A DNA stretch of 64,000 nt from Brevibacterium sediminis (lineage in GTDB: Bacteria > Actinomycetota > Actinomycetes > Actinomycetales > Brevibacteriaceae), in contig NZ_JABKDD010000002.1 in NCBI RefSeq assembly GCF_013623905.1, forward strand, positions 1-64,000, given 5' to 3'. Of this stretch, positions 34,652 to 43,670 are shown piece by piece; the first letter of the stretch is position 1; each line of letters opens with the position of its first letter. The notes under the pieces were generated by a model that saw nothing but the letters and a program-made list of their open reading frames with translations, did no database searches and was not told where the DNA came from. The translations under genes were made by a program, and so were the position numbers.

Positions 34652-35539
34652 TCAACCTTGTTCCGCCCCAAGGCTCGCCAACGCCGACTCAACAAAGGCC
34701 GACGCCGCCGGGCTCGGATTGAATTCGCTCCAGGCGAGGTATTCCGCGCGCTTAGGTCCGTCGGTCACGGGCACAGTGGCCAGCTCTCGCCCGTCCGGCA
34801 CAACCGCCGGGGCGAGCAGCGCAATACAAAGCCCCTGCCCGACGAGGTCGAGCATCATGTCCACGAGCATCGATTCGAACGCAACCGTTCGGGTCAATCC
34901 CGCCTCGGCGAAGGCCCGATCGGACTGTGAACGACCGGGACTGTCGGAGGGGAAGTCGACGAATGCCTCATCGGCGAGATCGGCCAGCCGCAGCCGTCGG
35001 CGTTCGGCGAACCGATGGCCCGGGCCGAGCACGGCCACGAGCCTCTCCTGTGCGATGACGGTGCTCGCCACGCCCTTCGGCTCGACGTCCTCCGGCAGTC
35101 CGAGGACCGCCGCATCGAGGCTTCCCGTCCGGATCCGTTCGATGAAGTCGAGACTGCCTCCCACGCTCATGCCGATACTCACCTGCGGATACGTGCGATG
35201 AAACCGGCCGAGGACCGCAGTGAGGTCGAGTCGGGTCACCGTCGGGATCGCTCCGACGCTCAGACTTCCGCGCATCTGTCCGGTCGCCGCGACCGCCTCA
35301 GTGACGGTCCGATCCGCGGCGTCGAGGGTGGCTCGGGCACCGGCGACGAAGGCGTGCCCGGCTGTGGTGAGTTCGACTCTGCGGCTGGTCCGGGCGAAGA
35401 GTCGGACGCCGAGCTCGCGTTCGAGGGCCTTGATCTGATGGCTCAACGCCGACTGGACGACATGAGTCTTCGTCGCCGCTCGGGTGAAATTCCGCTCCTC
35501 GGCGACGGCGAGGGCATAGCGCAGCTGCTGCAACTCCAT
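34652..35539 (-). CDS. LysR family transcriptional regulator
   Basis: The 295-residue LysR protein begins MELQQLRYALAVAEERNFTR, with the helix-turn-helix following (AATKTHVVQSALSHQIKALE), and a periplasmic-binding-like effector domain. It is divergent from the EamA transporter and upstream of the enoyl-CoA hydratase run, so it may regulate either. A CATCAT sequence 6 nt upstream could be a leaderless -10 box but is weak. Confidence 0.92.
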   Translation of the reverse strand: MELQQLRYALAVAEERNFTRAATKTHVVQSALSHQIKALERELGVRLFARTSRRVELTTAGHAFVAGARATLDAADRTVTEAVAATGQMRGSLSVGAIPTVTRLDLTAVLGRFHRTYPQVSIGMSVGGSLDFIERIRTGSLDAAVLGLPEDVEPKGVASTVIAQERLVAVLGPGHRFAERRRLRLADLADEAFVDFPSDSPGRSQSDRAFAEAGLTRTVAFESMLVDMMLDLVGQGLCIALLAPAVVPDGRELATVPVTDGPKRAEYLAWSEFNPSPAASAFVESALASLGAEQG

Positions 35540-35618
35540 TCATACATGATGACAGTTCATGGATTCGATGAAAACTATGTGTTGGACTCATGGCACGATT
35601 CAGGCAGACGCTGGAGTC

Positions 35619-36566
35619 ATGACAACGACGACCACACTCACCCCATCCACCCCGACTCCGGCGAGCTCCCGGGTCGGCACCACCGTCCTCACCGCCCTCG
35701 CCCCTGCAGTGTGGGGCACGACGTACCTTGTGACTACGGAATTCCTGCCGACGGGCCACCCGCTCTTCGCCGCGCTCATGCGCGCCCTGCCCGCGGGCCT
35801 CATCGGTCTCCTCATCGCCCGCCGCCTGCCCACCGGGTCCTGGTGGTGGAAAGCAGTGGTGCTCGGGACCCTCAACATCGGGATCTTCTTTCCGCTTCTG
35901 TTCGTCGCAGCCGCTCGCCTGCCCGGCGGGGTCGCTGCGACTCTGGGAGCCGCGCAGCCGATCCTCGTCACCGTCCTCGCGGTCATCGTCCTCGGTGAGC
36001 GTCTGTCGGTGTGGCGATTGGGCTGGGGGTTCGTCGGCGTTGCCGGCGTCGGTCTCGTCGTCCTCGGCCCCGGTGCCGGCTTCGATCTGGTCGGCATCGC
36101 AGCGGGCATCCTCGGTGCCGCCTCGATGGGAACCGGCGTCATCCTCGCCAAGAAATGGGGACTGCCGCCGGGCATCGGACCGGTCGGGTTCGCGAGCTGG
36201 CAGCTGAGTGCCGGCGGACTCGTCCTCCTCCTGCTCACCCTGCTCATCGAAGGCGTCCCCGCACAGGTCGACGCCCCGGGCATCGCCGGCTATCTGTGGC
36301 TGGGCGGCGTCGGCGGACTGCTCGCCTACACCCTGTGGTTTCGCGGCCTCGGACGCCTGCCGGTCACCGCGACCGCCCTGCTCGGACTGCTCTCCCCGCT
36401 CGTGGCTGCCGGACTCGGCATCGTCTTCGCCGGTGAGAGCCTCAACCTCGCGCAGATCGCCGGATTCGTCCTCGCTCTGGCAGCACTAGCCTGCGGACAG
36501 CTCTCCCCGACCGCACTCAACCGTGCACGCACATCAAACCGCACAGAGAAGGAACCCGCAGTATGA
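35619..36566 (+). CDS. EamA/DMT family transporter
   Basis: A 315-residue drug/metabolite transporter with ten membrane helices in two EamA repeats (APAVWGTTYLVTTEFLP; later GAASMGTGVILAKKWG). It probably exports amino acids or drugs. The start is the ATG after the short GGAG; a longer frame begins 20 codons earlier inside the LysR promoter region. It overlaps the next gene by ATGA. Confidence 0.88.
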   Translation: MTTTTTLTPSTPTPASSRVGTTVLTALAPAVWGTTYLVTTEFLPTGHPLFAALMRALPAGLIGLLIARRLPTGSWWWKAVVLGTLNIGIFFPLLFVAAARLPGGVAATLGAAQPILVTVLAVIVLGERLSVWRLGWGFVGVAGVGLVVLGPGAGFDLVGIAAGILGAASMGTGVILAKKWGLPPGIGPVGFASWQLSAGGLVLLLLTLLIEGVPAQVDAPGIAGYLWLGGVGGLLAYTLWFRGLGRLPVTATALLGLLSPLVAAGLGIVFAGESLNLAQIAGFVLALAALACGQLSPTALNRARTSNRTEKEPAV

Positions 36567-37198
36567 AGATCACCGTCATCGGAACCACCGGAATGGTCGG
36601 CTCCCGCATCGTCGCCGAGGCGGGCGACCGCGGCCATGGCATCATCGCCGCCTCCCGCCACCCCGAACACACACCTCGCCCCGAGGTGCATCCGCTGGCG
36701 ATTGACGCCAGTCGTTCGCAGGACCTCGACCGTGCCCTGCGCGGTGCCGACGCAGCCGTTCTCACTGTGCGCGCGACACCCGGTCAGACACAGCAGTTCC
36801 TCTCCATCACGGAGGAAGTGCTGCAAGCGACCGCTCACGCAAGGGTGCCGCTGCTCATCGTCGGCGGTGCCGGGCCGCTGCGCTCCCCGAACCGGGCCGA
36901 CATCCTCGTAGTCGACGATCCGGAGTTCGTCGCCGCCGAGTGGAAGGAGCTCGCTGCCGCCAGCGTCGCCCAGCTCGACGTCTGCCGCAACCAGGGCGGA
37001 GACCACTGGACCTACCTCAGCCCGCCGGCGGTGCTCGAACCCGGCAACCGCCTCGGCGAGTACCAGCGCGGAACGACAGCCCTGCTCATCGGGGCGGACG
37101 GCCAGGCGCGCATCAGCGCCGAGGACCTCGCCGCTGCCGTCATCGACGAACTCGAATCACCAGAGGGCGACCGGCACTTCACCGTCGCAAGAGTCTGA
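36563..37198 (+). CDS. NAD(P)-dependent oxidoreductase, NmrA-like
   Basis: The 211-residue Rossmann protein begins MKITVIGTTGMVGSRIVAEA and follows the short NAD(P)H-binding family (YwnB type), with LLIVGGAGPLRSP in the middle. It may be a flavin or NADPH reductase or a redox sensor. It overlaps the EamA gene, so the two are co-translated. Confidence 0.87.
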   Translation: MKITVIGTTGMVGSRIVAEAGDRGHGIIAASRHPEHTPRPEVHPLAIDASRSQDLDRALRGADAAVLTVRATPGQTQQFLSITEEVLQATAHARVPLLIVGGAGPLRSPNRADILVVDDPEFVAAEWKELAAASVAQLDVCRNQGGDHWTYLSPPAVLEPGNRLGEYQRGTTALLIGADGQARISAEDLAAAVIDELESPEGDRHFTVARV

Positions 37199-37271
37199 GG
37201 TTCGCGCGGTCAGGCGAAGGGCATCGGCCGGCCACCACCTCGGTCGTCCCTGTCTGTCCCACCTGCGGCCA

Positions 37272-37318
37272 GACTCACTCTTGTATCCAAGATGGATGCA
37301 AGTTAATGTGAGTGAGTC
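37272..37318 (+). promoter_or_regulatory. nested palindromes over the MFS-gntR promoter
   Basis: Outer arms GACTCACTC (37272-37280) and GAGTGAGTC (37310-37318) are perfect. Inside lie TTGTATCCA (37281-37289) and TGGATGCAA (37293-37301), matching at 8 of 9 positions. TTGTAT, a 17-bp spacer and TAATGT (37304-37309) make a promoter exactly under the inner palindrome. The inner element looks like an operator for a GntR regulator of the FCD type, which is the second gene of this operon. Confidence 0.6.
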
Positions 37319-37346
37319 CTGACCACCACGACGACGTGAGACCACC

Positions 37347-38753
37347 ATGACCAGCCACATCCGCGAACAGGCCAAACTCATCACCGCCCAGCTCCTCTCG
37401 GGAGCCGGCATCGCCTCCGGGTATGCCGTCGGCGGACTGCTCGCCGAGGAAATCACCGGGCAGACCTCGATGGCCGGTTTCGCGCAGATGAGCGTCATTC
37501 TCGGCGCCGGCCTCATCGCCTATCCTCTCGCCGTGCTCGCCGGTCGTTCCGGTCGTCGTAAGGCGCTGACCTTGGGCTTCGGCATCGGCACGCTCGGCGC
37601 CGTGGTCGTCCTCATCGGCGTCGCCCTGCAGTTCCTGCCCTTGTTCATGCTCGGGATGATGATGTGCGGATCCTCGACCGCCTCCGGCCTGCAGGCTCGT
37701 TACGCCGCCGTCGACCTTGCCGACCCGGCCGCCGCAGGCCGAGCGATGTCCCTGGTGGTGTGGGCGACGACCGTCGGCTCCGTCCTCGGCCCCAGCTTCA
37801 CCGCTCCCGGAGCCCACCTCGGCGAAACACTGGGCATGAACGGATTGGCCGGGCCCTACCTCATCTCCATGGTGGCGTTCGCCCTGGCGACGCTGTCGGC
37901 CTCGACGCTGACGAAGTCGGTGGCCGCCGGAACCGACCACCCCAGCGAACCCAGGGTCGACGATCCCGGCCACGACGGTGAGGGCACGGCCGAGGTCAAC
38001 GACAGCGCCGCCTCGGCGAAGGAATCCGCCCCGACCGACAAGTCCACCACCACTGAGGCGACCGCCCCTCCCCCGATGAAACTCGGCGAAGCGCTGCGCT
38101 TCGCCCTGGCCCGCCCGGTGCCGCTGTTCGCGATGATCACAATCATCGCGGGGCAGATGATGATGACCAACGTCATGGTCATGACCCCGGTGCACATGGA
38201 TCACCAGGAGTTCAGCCTCGGCGCCATCGGCATCGTCGTGAGCATCCACATCGCCGGCATGTACGCCCTGTCCCCTGTATTCGGCTGGATGGCCGACCGG
38301 TGGGGTTCGGGCGGCGTCATCGCAGGTGGGGCCGGTATCTTCGTTCTCACGATCGTCCTCGGCGTCATCGATGCGGTGGCCCCGGAGTCGTCGATGGTGC
38401 TGCTGTCGACCGCGTTGTCGCTGCTCGGAATCGGATGGTCCATGTTCCTCATCGGCGGCTCGTCCCTACTCACCGCCTCGGTGCCGGCACATGCGAAGGT
38501 GCCGCTGCAGGGCGCCTCGGATTCGGCGATGAACCTCGGCGGGGCGCTCATGGCGGCGATGGCCGGGACTGTACTCGGCGCCGGCGGATTCCTGTGGATT
38601 AACCTCATGGCCACGTTCGTCCTGCTCATCGCCGTCGGATTCTCGATCCGCGCGATCCCGCTGATGAGCTGGCCCGGACGCCGCACTGCCGGCCTCGCCG
38701 AGGCGGCCGACCCGCCCGCTGCCGCCACGAGACAGGATGGGGCAGGGAAATGA
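37347..38753 (+). CDS. MFS transporter
   Basis: A 468-residue major facilitator with 12 helices. The loop 2-3 motif region is AGRSGRRKALTLG, and a mid-protein segment reads LSPVFGWMADRWG. The central cytoplasmic loop is long and acidic, Ser/Thr-rich (about residues 190-240), and the C-terminal tail contains AEAADPPAAAT encoded by a dispersed 15-bp repeat. The substrate is unknown. It overlaps the gntR gene by ATGA and probably exports the GntR ligand. Confidence 0.88.
   Translation: MTSHIREQAKLITAQLLSGAGIASGYAVGGLLAEEITGQTSMAGFAQMSVILGAGLIAYPLAVLAGRSGRRKALTLGFGIGTLGAVVVLIGVALQFLPLFMLGMMMCGSSTASGLQARYAAVDLADPAAAGRAMSLVVWATTVGSVLGPSFTAPGAHLGETLGMNGLAGPYLISMVAFALATLSASTLTKSVAAGTDHPSEPRVDDPGHDGEGTAEVNDSAASAKESAPTDKSTTTEATAPPPMKLGEALRFALARPVPLFAMITIIAGQMMMTNVMVMTPVHMDHQEFSLGAIGIVVSIHIAGMYALSPVFGWMADRWGSGGVIAGGAGIFVLTIVLGVIDAVAPESSMVLLSTALSLLGIGWSMFLIGGSSLLTASVPAHAKVPLQGASDSAMNLGGALMAAMAGTVLGAGGFLWINLMATFVLLIAVGFSIRAIPLMSWPGRRTAGLAEAADPPAAATRQDGAGK
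38698..38712 (+). repeat. dispersed 15-mer, copy 2
   Basis: Exact CCGAGGCGGCCGACC, in the 3' end of the MFS gene where it encodes part of the disordered C-terminal tail. Confidence 0.7.
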
Positions 38754-39412
38754 GCACGAATACACGATCCTCGAGAACGGCGACGGAATCGATGAGCGCG
38801 GCCGAACGCGCCTATTCGGTCATCCGCGGGCAGATCCTCAACGGCTCTCACGTGCCCGGGACGATGCTCGGCGAGGCGGCACTGGCCACCGAGATCGGCG
38901 TCAGCCGCACCCCGGTGCGCGTGGCTCTGGCCCGATTGCAGGACGAGGGGTGGATCCACATCTATCCCAAGCGCGGGGCGATCGTCCAAGGCATCGACGA
39001 ACGCACGGTCTCCGAGCTCGCCGATGCCCGTTATGTGCTCGAGACGACCGCTGTCGAGCGGGCATCCGAACCCATGCGGAAACGGTTGGCGGAGAAACTC
39101 GGCGCTCTCATCACGCAGCATCGAGCCGCTTTCGCAGAGGGGGACGTCGCCCGATTCATCGAGCTCACCCTGGAGTTCCACCGCGGCTTCGTCGAGGCAG
39201 GGGACAACCGGGTGATGCTCGAGATGTATTCGCTGCTCTCCGACCGGCACCGATTCACCCTTTTCATGAACAGCCGACACCTGCTCGATCGGTCGGACGA
39301 ACTCATCGCCGAACACGAGGCCCTTGTCGCACATCTGCGCTCCGGCGATTCCGCGGCATTCGCGGCGACTCTGCAGGGCCACATCGCGGAGAACGCCGGC
39401 CCGGCGCACTGA
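38750..39412 (+). CDS. GntR family regulator (FCD domain)
   Basis: A 220-residue GntR protein: N-terminal winged helix (LGEAALATEIGVSRTPVRVAL, wing KRGAIVQGI) and a C-terminal all-helical FCD ligand domain (RYVLETTAVERA, LEFHRGFVEAGDNRVM). FCD regulators sense small carboxylates through a metal site. It is the last gene of an operon with the MFS transporter and the likely ligand of the palindrome at 37281. Confidence 0.92.
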   Translation: MSTNTRSSRTATESMSAAERAYSVIRGQILNGSHVPGTMLGEAALATEIGVSRTPVRVALARLQDEGWIHIYPKRGAIVQGIDERTVSELADARYVLETTAVERASEPMRKRLAEKLGALITQHRAAFAEGDVARFIELTLEFHRGFVEAGDNRVMLEMYSLLSDRHRFTLFMNSRHLLDRSDELIAEHEALVAHLRSGDSAAFAATLQGHIAENAGPAH

Positions 39413-39484
39413 CGGACGGATGCACCGGGCCCCTGTGGCGATTCGACTCGACGTCTCCTCGTAACGGCACAGTCTGAGTTGAGC

Positions 39485-39506
39485 AGCCCATGTTTGAACA
39501 TGGGCT
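39485..39506. terminator. 22-bp perfect palindrome downstream of gntR
   Basis: Arms AGCCCATGTT and AACATGGGCT around a TG centre, 72 bp after the gntR stop. It can form a 9-10 bp hairpin but lacks a T-run, so it may be a terminator or a protein site. The rest of 39413-39612 shows nothing else clear. Confidence 0.4.
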
Positions 39507-39632
39507 ATCCACCTCGAACTGGGCCGCGACCGCACGGGCCGGCCGCTCGCGCTCGCTGCGCACTCACCGGTGGACTGAGTCCCGCCTCGGCGAGGGGTTC
39601 CCCACTCCCGCGCCCAGTCGTAGGCTGAGGTC

Positions 39633-40643
39633 ATGGAGCACAGATATCTGGGAAACAGCGGACTCAAGATCTCCGAGATCACCTACGGCAACTGGCTCAC
39701 GCACGGCTCGCAGGTGGAGAACGACACCGCCACGAAGTGCGTGCACGCCGCCCTCGACGCGGGCATCTCCACCTTCGACACCGCCGACGTCTATGCGAAC
39801 ACCGTCGCCGAACAGGTCCTCGGCGACGCGCTCAAGGGCCAAAGGCGCGAATCGCTCGAAGTCTTCACTAAGGTCTACTTCCCCACCGGACCCAAGGGAC
39901 ACAACGACACAGGCCTGTCGCGCAAGCACATGATGGAGTCGATCAACGGCTCGCTGCGCCGACTCGGCACCGACTACGTCGACCTCTACCAAGCCCACCG
40001 CTACGACTACGAAACCCCACTGGAAGAGACGATGCAGGCCTTCGCCGACATCGTCCGCTCCGGCAAAGCACTCTACATCGGCGTGAGCGAATGGAACGCC
40101 GACCAGCTGCGCGCCGCCCACCACCTGGCCAAGGACCTCGGCATCCAGCTCGTGTCGAACCAACCGCAGTACAACATGCTCTGGCGCGTCATCGAGGAAC
40201 GGGTCGTCCCGACGTCGAGGGAACTCGGCATCTCGCAGATCGTCTGGTCCCCGATCGCGCAGGGCGCGCTGACCGGCAAATACAAGCCCGGCCAGCCGGT
40301 CCCCGCCGGATCCCGGGCAACCGATGAGGACGGCGGCGGCGCTGAATCGATCAGGAGCCGCTATCTTCACGACGACAAGCTCACGGCCGTGGCGAAGCTC
40401 GAACCGATCGCCGACGAGCTCGGAATCACGATGGCGCAGCTCGCGATCGCCTGGGTGCTCGCCAACGACAATGTCGCCACTGCCCTCGTCGGTGCCTCCC
40501 GCCCCGAGCAGATCGCCTCGAACGCCGAGGCCGCCGGGGTCGCCCTCGACGCGGACGTCCTCACTCGCATCGACGACATCCTCGGCGATCTGCCGGAGAC
40601 CGACCCCAACAAGACCCAGTCGCCGTCCACCCGCCTGACCTGA
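39633..40643 (+). CDS. aldo/keto reductase
   Basis: A 336-residue AKR of the potassium-channel beta-subunit-like group. It has the active-site Asp/Tyr region DTADVYANTVAEQVLG, then KVYFPTG with the catalytic Lys, and YQAHRYDYETPLEE. It reduces carbonyls with NADPH. The ATG lies exactly 6 nt after TAGGCT, so the message is probably leaderless. A strong hairpin terminator follows 28 bp after the stop. Confidence 0.92.
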   Translation: MEHRYLGNSGLKISEITYGNWLTHGSQVENDTATKCVHAALDAGISTFDTADVYANTVAEQVLGDALKGQRRESLEVFTKVYFPTGPKGHNDTGLSRKHMMESINGSLRRLGTDYVDLYQAHRYDYETPLEETMQAFADIVRSGKALYIGVSEWNADQLRAAHHLAKDLGIQLVSNQPQYNMLWRVIEERVVPTSRELGISQIVWSPIAQGALTGKYKPGQPVPAGSRATDEDGGGAESIRSRYLHDDKLTAVAKLEPIADELGITMAQLAIAWVLANDNVATALVGASRPEQIASNAEAAGVALDADVLTRIDDILGDLPETDPNKTQSPSTRLT

Positions 40644-40650
40644 TCCCTCA

Positions 40651-40665
40651 CCGAGGCGGCCGACC
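40651..40665 (+). repeat. dispersed 15-mer, copy 3
   Basis: Exact CCGAGGCGGCCGACC in intergenic DNA, between the aldo/keto reductase stop and its terminator hairpin. Confidence 0.7.
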
Positions 40666-40670
40666 GTCTT

Positions 40671-40711
40671 GATTCCGACCGCGGTCCCTTGGTGGGGCCG
40701 CGGTCGGAATC
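40671..40711 (+). terminator. strong terminator after aldo/keto reductase
   Basis: Perfect 14-bp arms GATTCCGACCGCGG (40671-40684) and CCGCGGTCGGAATC (40698-40711) with a 13-nt loop, followed by TTCC. This is the best intrinsic terminator candidate in this part of the window. Confidence 0.8.
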
Positions 40712-40837
40712 TTCCTCACCGGCGACAAAAGCTCCTCGGTGACGGGTGTCCGTCACCCAACCGGGAGATGAACTCGACGAATCTCACACCGACCCGGGGC
40801 CGCCTCGGCGAGGGTGGTGGGTTAAACTGCATGAAGC

Positions 40838-40849
40838 GGTTATATAACC
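40838..40849. promoter_or_regulatory. perfect palindrome upstream of DHA2 transporter
   Basis: GGTTATATAACC is self-complementary and AT-rich in an otherwise GC-rich stretch. TTAAAC (40822-40827) and TATAAC (40843-40848) could be the promoter, though the spacer is only 15 bp. A repressor site over the -10 box is likely. Apart from the terminator to the left, the 311-bp gene-free stretch holds nothing else clear. Confidence 0.45.
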
Positions 40850-40954
40850 AAGGAATTTATTTCCGGGCGCAAAGAGGGGCCGATTCAGCACACCGCCGCG
40901 GGCGAGCTGACGCTGGAAGACGAAAAGAGACACAGACGACGAACAGGTGAGGGG

Positions 40955-42406
40955 ATGCCATTGGCGAACGGAGACGACATTCAGAAGGAACCGTCAGAAG
41001 GCACCCCGGTCAACCGGAACCTCGTGCTTGCGGTTCTCGTCTCCGGAGCATTCGTCATCATCCTCAACCAGACGCTGCTCAACACCGCCCTGCCGGCGTT
41101 CATGCACTACTTCGACATCACCTCCGGCGCCGCACAGTGGGTGACGACAAGTTTCATGCTCGTCAACGGCATCATGATTCCGGTAACCGCGTTCCTCATC
41201 GAGAAGTTCACGACGAGGGGCTTGTTCTTCACCGCGATGGGCCTGTTCATCATCGGCACCCTCGTCTGCGCGATCGCCCCGGTCTATCCGGTGATGCTCA
41301 TCGGACGCGTCATCCAAGCCTCAGCCGGCGGCATCATCATGCCGCTCATGCAGACGATTCTCTTCGCGATCTTCCCCGTAGAGAAACGCGGATCGGCTAT
41401 GGGCACCTTCGGCCTCGTCATCGCCTTCGCCCCGGCCATCGGCCCCAGCCTATCCGGTTGGATCGTCGACCACCTTCCGTGGCAGACGCTGTTCTACATG
41501 ATGCTGCCGATCGCGATCATCGATCTCACCGTCGCCTGTTTCCTGCTCAAGAACGTCACCGATCGCACCTTCCCCCGACTCGACGTCCTCTCGATCATCC
41601 TCTCCACCCTCGGCTTCGGCGGGCTGCTGTTCGGCTTCGGCACCGCCGGTGACGCCGGCTGGCTTAGCGCCGAGGTGCTCATCCCGCTGGTCATCGGCGC
41701 GATCACGCTGACGTTCTTCATCACCCGCCAGTTCAAGCTCGAACAGCCGATCCTCGAGTTCCGCATCCTCCGCTACCGCATGTTCACGCTCAACACCCTG
41801 CTGGGCATGTGCGTGTTCATCGTCATGGTCGGCGGCATGATGGTCCTGCCGCTGTACATGCAGAACATGAATGACTTCTCGGCCATGGAGTCGGGTCTGG
41901 TCCTGCTTCCCGGCGCCGCGGTGATGGGACTGATGTCGCCGGTGACCGGTCGCGTGTTCGACGCCGTGGGCGCCAAATGGCTCGCGATCGCCGGCTTCGT
42001 CCTGCTCACCGGAACCACGTTCCTCCTCGCGCGGCTGGAACCGGACACCTCGTTCGTCTACCTCGCCGTCGTCAACACGATCCGCATGTTCGGTGTCGCC
42101 ATGGTGATGATGCCGGTGACCACGGCCGCGCTCAACCAGCTGCCCTCGCACCTCATCCCCCACGGCACTGCCCTGAACAACACGCTGCGCCAGATCGCGG
42201 CGTCGGTCGGCACCGCGGCGCTCGTGACGATCATGGTCTCGGCCGCGCGGAACCCGGAGACCTACGGCATGGCAGGCCTGGTCCACGGCGCGAACGTCGC
42301 GTTCTTCGTCGCCGCCTGCGTCGGCATCCTCGGCGTCATCGGCGCGTTCTTCATCAAGAACTCCCACGGACTCGAACCGGGGCAGAAGAAGGTCACCGGC
42401 AAGTGA
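40955..42406 (+). CDS. DHA2-type MFS multidrug transporter
   Basis: A 483-residue EmrB/QacA-like exporter with about 14 helices. It has the start helix VILNQTLLNTALPAFMHYFD and motif C-like GLVIAFAPAIGPSLSGWIVD. It probably extrudes hydrophobic cations or antibiotics by proton antiport. GTGAGGGG precedes the ATG closely. No regulator gene is adjacent on the upstream side; a TetR gene lies just downstream on the opposite strand. Confidence 0.9.
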   Translation: MPLANGDDIQKEPSEGTPVNRNLVLAVLVSGAFVIILNQTLLNTALPAFMHYFDITSGAAQWVTTSFMLVNGIMIPVTAFLIEKFTTRGLFFTAMGLFIIGTLVCAIAPVYPVMLIGRVIQASAGGIIMPLMQTILFAIFPVEKRGSAMGTFGLVIAFAPAIGPSLSGWIVDHLPWQTLFYMMLPIAIIDLTVACFLLKNVTDRTFPRLDVLSIILSTLGFGGLLFGFGTAGDAGWLSAEVLIPLVIGAITLTFFITRQFKLEQPILEFRILRYRMFTLNTLLGMCVFIVMVGGMMVLPLYMQNMNDFSAMESGLVLLPGAAVMGLMSPVTGRVFDAVGAKWLAIAGFVLLTGTTFLLARLEPDTSFVYLAVVNTIRMFGVAMVMMPVTTAALNQLPSHLIPHGTALNNTLRQIAASVGTAALVTIMVSAARNPETYGMAGLVHGANVAFFVAACVGILGVIGAFFIKNSHGLEPGQKKVTGK

Positions 42407-42460
42407 TTCCGGGGCACCGCAGGTGCCTCACCGCCATATAAACAGATCCGGCCCAGCCCC

Positions 42461-43012
42461 TCAGCGGCTCCTGTCGGCGCCCTCGACGAGGTGGCCCGCC
42501 ACGATGCGCGCCTGTCTGAGTGCGTCTTCGGGCTCCACTGCTCCGCTGAGCACCAGAGTGGCGTATCCGTGGACGAGCGACCATGCCGCCACCCCGAAGT
42601 CGGAGTCCGGCCCCGATCTGGTCGTCGCCACTCCGACCGAGAGCGCCGCCCACGCCCGCTGACGGGCCGCAGTCAGTTCGCCGTCGTCATCGTGGAGCAG
42701 CCGGGGTTGGAACATCACCGTAAAGTGGGATGGGCAGGCGAGCGCGAATTCGACGTACGCGACTCCGCGGTCGATGAGTCCGCCGCCTTCGTCGACTCCG
42801 GACATCGCCTCCGCCAGGCGGTCGTATCCTTCTGTCGCCAGCGCCGTGAGCAGACCGGATTTGTCACCGAAATGATACGTCGGAGCGGCGTTGGAGACGC
42901 CGGCCCGCTTCGCCAGCGCACGCATACTCAGTTTGGCCACGCCGTCTTCGGCAATCGCCGAGGCGGTCTCCGCCAACAGGGTTCGACGCAGATCCCCATG
43001 ATGATAAGTCAC
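42461..43012 (-). CDS. TetR family transcriptional regulator
   Basis: A 183-residue TetR protein starting (M)TYHHGDLRRTLL, with helix-turn-helix LSMRALAKRAGVSNAAPTYHF and a TetR_C_33-like C-terminal half. I choose the GTG because it lies exactly 6 nt after TACGAT (with TTGTCA 18 bp further up), giving a leaderless mRNA. In-frame ATGs at 43042-43048 would lie inside that promoter. Divergent from a DoxX-like gene with an operator-like repeat between. Confidence 0.85.
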   Translation of the reverse strand: MTYHHGDLRRTLLAETASAIAEDGVAKLSMRALAKRAGVSNAAPTYHFGDKSGLLTALATEGYDRLAEAMSGVDEGGGLIDRGVAYVEFALACPSHFTVMFQPRLLHDDDGELTAARQRAWAALSVGVATTRSGPDSDFGVAAWSLVHGYATLVLSGAVEPEDALRQARIVAGHLVEGADRSR

Positions 43013-43041
43013 AGTCCGATCGTACCGGAGCAAACTTTTCA

Positions 43042-43070
43042 TTGACAAGATGCTTGTCGGCGATCTATCT
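43042..43070 (+). promoter_or_regulatory. DoxX promoter with TetR operator-like repeat
   Basis: TTGACA (43042-43047), 17 bp and CTATCT (43065-43070) form a near-consensus promoter for the DoxX gene. The perfect inverted repeat GACAAG-ATG-CTTGTC (43044-43058) overlaps the -35 element and also the TTGTCA -35 of the divergent TetR promoter, so one bound repressor could close both. Confidence 0.65.
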
Positions 43071-43126
43071 TTTCACTGTAAAGATTCGTCGCGGCCGCAA
43101 GGCCTCGCTCATCGAAGGAGCCTCTC

Positions 43127-43660
43127 ATGGCACCCTTGCTCTTTCTCCTCATCACCACTCTCGCCGTCTACGCCGTCGGACGCTTCAACTCGGCGGCGGC
43201 CGAACATGGCCTTGGTACATGGCCGGTGGCAATCCGGTTCGGGCTGGCCGTGATGTTCATCGTCACCGGCATCTCACATTTCGTCGGCATGCGCGAGGCT
43301 CTCATCGACATGGTGCCGCCATGGCTTCCAGCACCAGCTGCGCTCGTCACCGTGACCGGGGTGCTCGAACTGCTCGGAGCCTTCGGCCTGCTGCTGCGCC
43401 CGACTCGCCCGTGGGCGGCCGGCGGGCTGGGGCTGATGCTCATCCTCATGTTCCCGGCGAATGTGCATCTGGCGCTGACCGGCGAGAATCTGCCGTGGGA
43501 CGATCAGCTGGTGCCGCGCACAGTAATGCAGGCCGTCTTCCTTGCCGCGGTCCTCGCAGTGCTCATTCCGGAGATCCGGGCACAACGGGGAGCACGAAGG
43601 CAGCGCACGTCGGGCACTGTGACGACATCGGACTCTGCGGCGGGACCGTCCGGGCGCTGA
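43127..43660 (+). CDS. DoxX family membrane protein
   Basis: The 177-residue protein has four membrane helices with the DoxX pattern (VMFIVTGISHFVGMREALID, VTGVLELLGAFGLLL, MFPANVHLALTG) and a basic Ser/Thr-rich tail. AAGGAG precedes the ATG. Repressed, most likely, by the divergent TetR protein. Function unknown; a membrane redox role is guessed from the family. Confidence 0.85.
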   Translation: MAPLLFLLITTLAVYAVGRFNSAAAEHGLGTWPVAIRFGLAVMFIVTGISHFVGMREALIDMVPPWLPAPAALVTVTGVLELLGAFGLLLRPTRPWAAGGLGLMLILMFPANVHLALTGENLPWDDQLVPRTVMQAVFLAAVLAVLIPEIRAQRGARRQRTSGTVTTSDSAAGPSGR

Positions 43661-43670
43661 CGTCCCGGGC

